Positions 10,941 through 18,900 of a stretch of DNA of 64,000 nt are shown in pieces. Source of the stretch: Symbiodinium natans (Eukaryota > Sar > Dinophyceae > Suessiales > Symbiodiniaceae); the NCBI GenBank assembly GCA_905221605.1, contig CAJNDS010002399.1:1-64000 (forward strand), written 5' to 3'. Position numbers and translations under genes: made by a program. Each line of letters begins with the position of its first letter. The stretch's first letter is position 1. The notes under the pieces were generated by a model. It was not told the origin of the DNA and searched no databases. It worked only from the letters and a program-made list of their open reading frames with translations.

Positions 10941-12341
10941 ATGTCAACAGAGGAAGATTGCCTTGACAGCGACCCAAGGCAGCTTGAGTACGCCCGTACT
11001 CTTGCTCTGCCGCAAGCTCTGTCCTTGGATTTGTCCCCGGTGGCCTTGACGCTGGTCCTAGGCAATGACCCTCTAATTCCTCTTTGCGGAGGTGGAGAGG
11101 ACCCTGTGCAAAGACTGACATCGTCAGTCGCGCAACGCCTTCTTGTGGATCTCTGCAACATCAAGGTTGTTCTTGCCCTGCCATTGCAGAGTGTTCATGG
11201 CACTGAAAATGCCGCTGATGCCTTCCAGGCTTGGCTTAGTTGGAGCATAAGACAAGAAATAAAGATCGGCCAGGTCTCGGGCGGCTTAGACTTTCATTGG
11301 CACATGCTTCATTGGTGCCAATTGGCTATCCAGTCTGTGGCCTGTCTTGCATCAGTTAATTCGCACTGGTTCCGACTTCTCTTGGAAGGTCTGAGGGGAA
11401 TGCCCTTCTTTGCGATTCCCACGGGGGAACACGCCGGAGCGTTCTTTGGAGTCACGCCTCTTGACGAATGCACTTACGACGTCCATGCAGTTGGAGACTT
11501 CCCACTCGCGAGCCTCCGCTTCCTCCGACTGCGTTCACCGTTTACAGCTGACTTTGCCAATCAAACTCCTGCAAGGCAGCTCCTGGGCGGGCGACTTGCT
11601 CATGAGCATCATTGGCCTGCCCAAATGGATTCTCCTCACCCGCAGGCAGAGGGCCACTGTGGCAGTCTATGGCCTCGCACACAGTCCACCTTGCAGCGTC
11701 ACGTGCCTGCCCCTTGGTCAGTCCGTGAAGCAGCTTCTCGTTGTAGGGTAAGGTATGCTGGCCTTGTTGCCAATCTCACCCTTGTGCGCGTTACTCAACA
11801 TCAAGGCTGTATGATTCAAATCGTTTGGTGCGTTGCCCCCTTTCGACAAGAAGCTCTTGAAGGGGATACTCTCCAACTTACCACTCAACTTTTCCCTGCC
11901 TTATGTGCTTTGTGCCCGAACCGCCTGCAGCCAGATCTCCTTGGGGTCTTCGCTGTTTCGCAACTTAGTCACCTACCTGTCCCTCCGTGCTGTGCCCTGG
12001 TAGATTGGCCGGTGGGCACACCGTTCACTGTATATGCCTACAATGATCTCCTGGCTGTAAGGGCTGCGCATCCACCCGTCACTGTTGGCTGGCCGTCCTG
12101 GCACCTGCAGCTCCTCAACCCAAGCGATTGGAATGACCTACCTTGCCCTGTTTTGGCTTCTTGTAGCTGGCCTGTGTCCCTGTTGATGGTCAAATGCGTG
12201 CAAGCGATGAGAGAACGCAGTGGGCACCTCGAGTGTCGATCTTTTGTCCTGGCCGACTCACAAGGGGCAGTTGCGAGTCCTGCGTCGGCAGTACTCCGAG
12301 CTTTTGCTCCGAATGCAAACATACTCCTGAAAATGCAGTAG
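10941..12341 (+). CDS. Hypothetical protein, paralogue 2 of a tandem pair
   Basis: Start at the first ATG; the frame is open from 10923 with a TTG. About 466 residues. It shares with the preceding gene a tryptophan-rich helical region (around residues 95-140), a strand-rich region (around 280) and a strongly conserved C-terminal block (LVDWPVGT; MRERSGHLECRSFVLADS). Between about 11540 and 11740 the called frame becomes arginine/histidine/proline-rich. The neighbouring +1 frame there reads as a better-looking protein (SIIGLPKWILL and an open run of 114 codons). Two compensating single-base shifts are therefore possible. No known family is recognised. Confidence 0.5.
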   Translation: MSTEEDCLDSDPRQLEYARTLALPQALSLDLSPVALTLVLGNDPLIPLCGGGEDPVQRLTSSVAQRLLVDLCNIKVVLALPLQSVHGTENAADAFQAWLSWSIRQEIKIGQVSGGLDFHWHMLHWCQLAIQSVACLASVNSHWFRLLLEGLRGMPFFAIPTGEHAGAFFGVTPLDECTYDVHAVGDFPLASLRFLRLRSPFTADFANQTPARQLLGGRLAHEHHWPAQMDSPHPQAEGHCGSLWPRTQSTLQRHVPAPWSVREAASRCRVRYAGLVANLTLVRVTQHQGCMIQIVWCVAPFRQEALEGDTLQLTTQLFPALCALCPNRLQPDLLGVFAVSQLSHLPVPPCCALVDWPVGTPFTVYAYNDLLAVRAAHPPVTVGWPSWHLQLLNPSDWNDLPCPVLASCSWPVSLLMVKCVQAMRERSGHLECRSFVLADSQGAVASPASAVLRAFAPNANILLKMQ

Positions 12342-12538
12342 GGACCCCGCCCCTTCACTAATGCTTGGCCTTGGAAGCATGAGGGTCTCGTTCTCCAGTT
12401 TCACACTGCTTTCGCGGTTTTGCATTCTAGGGAATGTGTTGGCGGGACTTTTTCATGGGTGCTGTGCAGTGCTGGCTCAGGTCAACTCTGTAGATCCGAG
12501 GTAGTCCACCGCCTTCCCCTCAGGAAGGCATCACTGAC

Positions 12539-13159
12539 ATGGTTGAGGCATCCAGCCCTCAAATCCATATGGAACGTCTTGCTCCGCTGCTTGTGATTGT
12601 CTCGCAGTTGAGCCCTACGTCGGCCTACTGTAGGCCCGCCTCCAGGCACAGCGATAGACACCTTCACGACTGCCCATTGGATGCATTGCGTTGTATCCTC
12701 TTTGATGCGTGCACTGTGTGCTTGAGCCTGTGGTTAATTATAGAGCCGCGCGAAGGCCTCTCTGAGCCTCCACAAGTGTACCTCTGGCGGCAACAACAGT
12801 CGAATTGGGGTTGTTGTTATACTCGCCTCCCTCACGTCGCTCCTGGAGTCGAGAATTATAGGGTTGCCCTCCCGTCCCTGAGGGAAACCGCGAGAGTGGC
12901 TGCTGTTTGTCGGCGCTGGGGAGGTATCATCGGGGCTTGGGCATCGCGCAGGCGTTTTGTGACATCGACGTCAACCTTCGCCAGTACACAGCGTGTTGTG
13001 CCCGTCGTGCGTGTGAACTGCACCCATTTCAAATTGCAGCTTCATGTTACGGAATTGATGGACTTGGGTGTCGCGCGAATGCGAAACAATGCTATACTCT
13101 TCCCCTCCTCTAGCCAGGCTAGGACCCCAGTCACTGGGCAAGTGGAGGAGGACGGTTGA
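12539..13159 (+). CDS. Hypothetical ORF, doubtful
   Basis: A 206-codon ATG-started frame on the same strand as its neighbours, with mixed composition and no recognisable domain. It lies between the second paralogue and a pair of palindromic repeats. It could be a decayed gene remnant, because neighbouring ORFs have cleaner hydrophobic patterning. Support is limited to its length and orientation. Confidence 0.25.
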   Translation: MVEASSPQIHMERLAPLLVIVSQLSPTSAYCRPASRHSDRHLHDCPLDALRCILFDACTVCLSLWLIIEPREGLSEPPQVYLWRQQQSNWGCCYTRLPHVAPGVENYRVALPSLRETARVAAVCRRWGGIIGAWASRRRFVTSTSTFASTQRVVPVVRVNCTHFKLQLHVTELMDLGVARMRNNAILFPSSSQARTPVTGQVEEDG

Positions 13160-13173
13160 GTTGCTCATGCCAC

Positions 13174-13193
13174 GTGAGTGCGCCCGCACTCAC
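13174..13193. repeat. Perfect inverted repeat, copy 1
   Basis: Arms GTGAGTGCG and CGCACTCAC flank a CC centre. The same ~25-base sequence recurs at 13405-13424, and both copies sit in the 435-base gap between two ORFs. A stable hairpin in DNA or RNA is possible. Confidence 0.8.
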
Positions 13194-13404
13194 ACGGCGG
13201 TGTAGGAACCTGCATCTCTTCTCAAGGCAGTAGATCCATTTACGTTCTCTGTACAAGTTTGACGAGCAGTGACCCCTCACCGCAATTTCCGAGCAGGGGC
13301 TCGGTGAAGCGGCTCAGGAGCTCCCGTTCGGGTTGCTCCCTTGCTCCCGAGTATTACCTGCGGAGAATCTTGTGAGGGTGCGGGAGTGATTTGATGTTGG
13401 GTAC

Positions 13405-13424
13405 GTGAGTGCGCCCGCACTCAC
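13405..13424. repeat. Perfect inverted repeat, copy 2
   Basis: Identical to the palindrome at 13174-13193, including flanking A before and ACG after. Spacing between copies is 231 bases. It lies about 170 bases upstream of the ATG at 13595. Confidence 0.8.
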
Positions 13425-13594
13425 ACGCCCTAGTCCCCCGCATGGATTGACAGTTTGTTCCTGTGGCTCATAGCCCTCTCAGCCGCGAACATAAAGGAGT
13501 GATGGTATTACCCGCTAACTTGCCCCCTTGTTCTGTGCCGCCAGGGCTCACAGGAGCAGGCGCCCGCTTGCCCTCCCCGAACTAACTGCCCGGC

Positions 13595-14287
13595 ATGGCT
13601 GCTTCGTTGGTCATTGGTGGCAGCCTTTACACTGCTGTCAATGGAGATGGCGACAGTGACTGGGAAAGATGCTACCCTTACGAACACCCGGAGATCTTTT
13701 CCAGCGAGCCCATCCTCGAAGGCCACGGCCACACTTGTAGTGCTGGCTGGATATCGCTCACCAAGCTCCTCGTACTGCAAGGAATCCGCGATGCCTCGGC
13801 AGCCCAAGGACGTCCTAATCAACGGACCCTCGCCATGGTTGCTGCGGCCGAACTCGCGCACTCTGTTGGAGGTCATCGTGCCTGGCTTGCACACCACCTT
13901 CGAGATCTTTCGCAGGATTTGAGGAACGAGCTTGCCCAGGAGTACGGGGCGTTACTGGCTATGTTCAGACGTCCGCCTGGACCACAGCAGAATGCCCTTT
14001 TAGCCTGGGCCAGGCCAATCATTGTGCATCGCCAGGAAGATTTTCCAATTTACCTCATAAAAGCGCATTTGGAGCAGCATCTTTTGCTTGCATGGCGTTT
14101 CACTGCCGATAAAGTCAATTTGCTTTTGCAAGCGATGTCCGATGCTGTCCCCAATGATAATGCCGTCATTCTGGAGTGGGTAGCGTGCTTCCTCGATGAA
14201 CGTATTGCTACCGACATTCTCGAGCATTTAGATGACGAGACCATGCATCTGCTTGAGGACAATCGGCATTCGGATAGTGACATCTAA
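13595..14287 (+). CDS. Hypothetical protein, acidic and helical
   Basis: An ATG-started frame of 230 codons with a helical, leucine-rich C-terminal half and an acidic tail (EDNRHSDSD). Its first 60 residues are polar; the rest shows regular hydrophobic spacing compatible with an all-alpha fold. There is a faint resemblance in length and LLLAW-type helices to the ORF at 8496-9077, which is too weak to claim homology. No catalytic motif, signal peptide or membrane helix is visible. Confidence 0.4.
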   Translation: MAASLVIGGSLYTAVNGDGDSDWERCYPYEHPEIFSSEPILEGHGHTCSAGWISLTKLLVLQGIRDASAAQGRPNQRTLAMVAAAELAHSVGGHRAWLAHHLRDLSQDLRNELAQEYGALLAMFRRPPGPQQNALLAWARPIIVHRQEDFPIYLIKAHLEQHLLLAWRFTADKVNLLLQAMSDAVPNDNAVILEWVACFLDERIATDILEHLDDETMHLLEDNRHSDSDI

Positions 14288-14585
14288 CGCTGACCTTGTG
14301 CGAATACGGAACAAACGGCGGCCTAGTACATCGGTCGTTATCCATGGTCATGCGGCATTCCTGTAATGTCATGCTGTTGTCTTGACCGATTTGGAAAGTT
14401 GTAACCATTGATCATGTTATACTGCTGATGTAGTCTCCAACTGAAGGGAGCTGAGTCAGGGGAAGTTGGGAGCAAGCTTGTTGTTGTGTGACATTCTTTG
14501 CGCTGGACGGCACGGCTCTCAGGCAAGACTGCCCAGTCTTCCTCTACCTTGCCCCATCAATTGGGTAGGCTGCCTCTTCTTCGCC

Positions 14586-15455
14586 ATGGCATTGCAAGAG
14601 CCCCTTGGCCTGGAGAACCTGCAGCCTCCTCCATTGGTCGCCCCTCCGCTCGTAGCTGGGCGTGAAAACACCTGGATTACGGCGAGCCATGGCAGTTCAA
14701 CCCTCCCCTTTGTTGTATCCCGGCCGAGTGCGGATGCAGGGGAAGCCAACTCGATAGTGCTTCTCCTCCCTGGTTGTGGACATTTCTATGTGGAGAATAT
14801 GCACCCACTGCCTTGGCAAGGGGCCATCGAGTATCTGTGGAGCAACCTGGCTTTCAAAAAGGCCGTCATTGCCTGCGCATGGCCTGTGGCGGGACAAGCA
14901 GGCTCACCGCCTGCCTGGATGCTGCCTGACGGTGCTGCCTGGACCAAGGCAGTGTATACAATGGAAATTCTACCGCTCCTACTGGCCGTCCAACGTGATG
15001 CGAGCCCTCGCATCTCCTTGCCCACATATCTCATGGGCCTTGGCTCTGGAGGAACCATCACCTACCAGATTGCAATTTCCGAGGCCCATGCGACCTTCCG
15101 GGCTTGTGTTTGCATGGGCCCCATTAGGCTGCCTTCTTTGCTGCCAGCCCCAACGGGCGGGGAGACACGAATTTTAGTCTATGGCGGACGAAAGGACGTA
15201 GAGACCTTTCAGCACCACCTTCGGATGTGCTACTCGGTGCGGGGCAATCATCGCGTGCCTCCTGTCACAGAAGCCCTTTCCGAAGACTCACACTTTACCG
15301 CCTTCAAGGGCTACGGACGCACGCAGTACCCCTGGGCCCCCGGCCTCACAATCCGCCAGGTGGTTATCGGCAAGGACCCGGAGCATGTGGTGTGGCCTGC
15401 ATTGCTGAGCGATCCTGATTGGCTGCTGGCGGACCATATCGAGCTCCCGGAGTAG
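14586..15455 (+). CDS. Alpha/beta-hydrolase-like protein
   Basis: Start placed at the first ATG (14586); the open frame extends upstream without ATG. About 289 residues. The early strand SIVLLLPGCGHFY (~residues 58-70) resembles the oxyanion-loop strand of alpha/beta hydrolases. PTYLMGLGSGGTITYQIA (~145-162) has the shape of a nucleophile elbow, with serine in L-G-S-G-G rather than the usual G-x-S-x-G. ILVYGGRKD (~197-205) is placed like the acid strand, and SHFTAFKGYG (~234) could supply the histidine. This is a fold-level inference, and the substrate is unknown. Degenerate copies of this gene occur at 25.5-27.1 kb, so it belongs to a local multicopy family. Confidence 0.5.
   Translation: MALQEPLGLENLQPPPLVAPPLVAGRENTWITASHGSSTLPFVVSRPSADAGEANSIVLLLPGCGHFYVENMHPLPWQGAIEYLWSNLAFKKAVIACAWPVAGQAGSPPAWMLPDGAAWTKAVYTMEILPLLLAVQRDASPRISLPTYLMGLGSGGTITYQIAISEAHATFRACVCMGPIRLPSLLPAPTGGETRILVYGGRKDVETFQHHLRMCYSVRGNHRVPPVTEALSEDSHFTAFKGYGRTQYPWAPGLTIRQVVIGKDPEHVVWPALLSDPDWLLADHIELPE
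14997..15014. repeat. Coding palindrome in the hydrolase-like gene
   Basis: Arms GATGCGAG and CTCGCATC surround CC. Decayed copies near 25490 and 26153 carry GATGTGAG/CTCACATC, changed on both arms; the copy near 27018 has lost one arm. Confidence 0.7.
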
Positions 15456-15979
15456 TCGTCGGGGCAGGGTAGAGAGTGCCTTCCTTTTTCCATTTTAATC
15501 GATTTATGCGCGCCGGCCCTTGTGTTGCCGCTACAAACAGACCAGCAACCGAGGTACGCCTGCATTCTGGTGCTACTACTGTGCACGGACAAAGTAAAGG
15601 ATGCCATCGTCTCCAGGTCATTGCTTTGTACATGCAGCACATTGCAGCCACAAGTAACAGCCACCTGCGATGACACGCTGCATCCCTTTTCAGGTTGCGC
15701 GTTGGATGTGCCCTGGCTCAAGCTAAGGGTGGCTGGCTGACTGAACGAGGAACCCATTGTGTAGAGGGTTGTAACGCTCCTGACTGGTTTTTTCTCGCCT
15801 TTCTGCTTCTTCTCTCCTGTGTGTTGTGCTTTTTGTTTGGTCCTCCCTTTCCTTGAGTCCCTCCCTAGTTTTTGTAAGGGCTTTCCAGGGATCTTGGTGT
15901 CTGGAGGTTGCCTCGTGGTTCTCCGCTGCCTGTGGGGTAGTCACATGAGTTTGGCCTGCCATGTTCGGTGAGTGATGCC
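15456..15979. other. Intergenic / 5' region of the giant helicase gene
   Basis: About 520 bases without a supported gene. A short TGGCTCAAG (15714-15722) matches the 3' end of the dinoflagellate spliced leader. A pyrimidine-rich stretch spans roughly 15775-15860. The frame of the next gene is open from 15941 but has no ATG until 15980. Confidence 0.4.
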
Positions 15980-18900
15980 ATGGAGTCGTATGCCTGTCAA
16001 CCGTACGCGATCCGGGTTGGAGCGCAAGTGCTCCAAGTCCACGTTGCCAGGAGAGGGCAACTCACTGCACTTGCCACTTTAGGGACCAGTGATGTCGCAA
16101 TGACCAGGCAGATGCAAGCCGGCGTCATCCTGCCTCACGAACTCGATGCTGCCGGTTGGTGCCGATACTTTCCGCCGGAAATACAACCCTTGTTGTGTCT
16201 GGACCATTCTGCCTTTTTGAGAAACAGCAACGCCGTCTGCTTCGCCCGGCAACCCACGGTTCGCTGTTTTCTCCTGCATGCATGGAGGCCAGGCATCGGC
16301 ATCATGCCGCATAGCAGTGCCCTCATGGGGCGAGCGGTGTCCACGCACAGTGCTTTGCCTGGTGACGCGATAGACCTTCCCCCTTGGGCGAGTGTTGTCA
16401 CCGAACAAGGAGCGGGTAGGGAGACAGCCCTGTCTCCCGGGCCCTGGCAAACTCCATCACCTAATCCACCTAGGGTCTGCTGGCCGGATAATAGTCCTCG
16501 CCCTCCCATACCGCCGATTCCTCCACGTGTTGGAGAATACCCAGTGGGTGAGGTCAGTAGGATCGAGCCGCGAATTCCACATGGGAGGCCACCTCCCGCG
16601 CCAGTTGCAGCCGACCTGCCACCTTGGCAGGTCCCTAGCCACCCAGGTCCACAGGTCCTTGCGGCGACCGCAATGCAGGCTATATGCCAGCTTCGCACTC
16701 TCAGTGCTGACCATGCGCCGGGGCCTCAGGAGCCTGAGGATCTCGCGCAGGCACTAGAAAGTAATCAGAATTTCCCTGAGCCCACCCCTAGCGGCGTACT
16801 GCCATTGAAACTGGCCTCGGGAGCCATTTCCGGCGAACCGCCTGAGCCGCAAGGTCTCCACCCAGAGATTGACTACAATGCATTACTCGGCTGCCTACTT
16901 CCACAGCTCCGGGCTGCTGAGTCCGCAGGAGCCCATGTCCTGCTCTTAGTCACGGATAGTCGCTGCTTCTTGTCTATTCCGCACTTCCCCTACTTTGTCC
17001 GGCATTTGGTAGCACGCATGCAGTGGGAAGGCCCGTTTAAGGAGAGGTGGTTTCCCATCTTGGTTAACACCAAGGAAGCGGGGCTAGCTTCTGTGCACTT
17101 TACGTGGGCGGGGCCCGAAATTCTGGCAGTCCTCAGAGTCCTTGCGCCAGGGGTGGTCTTGATGTTGCTTGACCATGACACCTTGTTCACTGCCAGGTGG
17201 GAAGCAGAAGAGCTGCGAAGGTTTGCAGTCCTCGATCTACTGCCCAATACCCTCTCGACGGAGTCACTGGGCAGCATGGAAGTCGAGACGGACGAGACAC
17301 AGCCCTGTGGCTCGCTTCCAGCCTCGCCGTGGAGTTGCTCGCCGGACGGGTCCATACCGTGTGGGGCCCGATCGCCAAACTCAATTGGCATGGTTTGTGC
17401 GTCCGAGGACCAGCTCGAAGCAAATGGGGGATTGGTCCTCTTCTACCCGAATGCTCCGGACGGCAAACATCCCCGGCCCCCTCGCTTCTGCATCCCTGGC
17501 AACGTCGCTAGTGCGGTGACCTCAATTGGTACTGCGTTGAGCCGAGCCCTGCAGCTAGTCATCATGCCCAGTGAAGTGCCCACTCCATTGCCTGGTATGC
17601 ATGAGCAGGTGCCGTTGGACCAGATCCATTATCGGCAATGTCTACGCAACACCCCTCTTGCCGGAACCACTGCTCACAAGCACTCTGACTTTGTGTTTGC
17701 GTGGGCACTTTTAGGAAGATACATACATGAGGTTGCGTGGAAAACGGCCGACCTTACTGCTGGCCGGCCAGAGCCAGACATCCAGTTTGGCGCCTCCCCA
17801 GTCAGGCAGGTCAGAGGGGTCAAAACATGGGGACAAGGCCCATATGAACAGGGATTTCTTCCCTTGCTCATGGGTTACGGCGGCTCGCACTCCCGTTTGG
17901 CAATCCTACCTGGTCCTGACTTATTCATGGCGAACCGATACGCCGAGGTTATACCCCCTCCTTTTGTGCATGGATATGGTGCCAAAGGCAAAAACATCTT
18001 GCCGCAGTGGGGGAGTGTGGTACGGCTGCCTACTCTACCCGAGTCGGTCTGGGGCAACGGGGACACCGTCCCTCTGTGGGCCTCTGTTGGGAAAAAGGGC
18101 AGTGGACCAGTGCGGCTCCAGCTCTTCCCTGGGGTCCTCATGTTTTGGAAGAAAGATGCCCTATCTTCCTGCAGGGCCACCCCGAAATGGCGCAGTCGAC
18201 CCAATACCCCAACTGGGCCGCTTGCTCTTCTTGCTGCCGCTGCGCATGCTTGGCTGGCCCAGGCGGATCTGCCGTGGCCTCTCTTCGCCGCAGACATAAA
18301 GGTCACGCCGTTGGGCCTCAGTCAATACTGGGATGATGGACTAGCCATGCGTGTGCAACAAGCCCTGGCAGCCTTTGCCTTTCCTGCCTACCAGTACCCG
18401 CCTCCAAAGCCTCACCTAACCCCCTCAGGGGAATGTCGGTCGCTCTTCATTAGCGGGATGAATGGGAAGGCCGAGAATACGCCCCCCACTGTGTCGGGTA
18501 GCATCATTCACACAGCCAATTCCTATGCACTCACTGGCTTAGAAATGGAAACAGTCCGGGACAACCAGGGCAAAAAGGTCCGATATGAGGACACACAACG
18601 CCCGTTGTTGCTTTCGACCAGCGGTAATGCCGCACATGCATTGTTGCTCCTGCCCCAAGCCGCCCAGCTATGGGCACGTGCTCTGTACCCTCAGGTCGAA
18701 GGATGCGGTCTGCCAGCGGCGGTTCGTGCTAGAATCAGCTCGGTAGAAGCCTCCCTGACAATGTGCCCTGCCCTGGCTCACTTGCACATGCCACATACTG
18801 CTGCGCTGACCGCTCTGCATGTGGGCCTCGCCGCGGGTAGAGCTGGCGAGTGCAAACTGTGCGTTACGGGTTTCTCTGCTGGGTCGTATACGGGCGCTGC

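Noticed and set aside
17140-17230. Glycosyltransferase DxD motif (LLDHDTLF) in the giant protein
   Set aside because: A single short match without other family motifs; not enough to call a domain.
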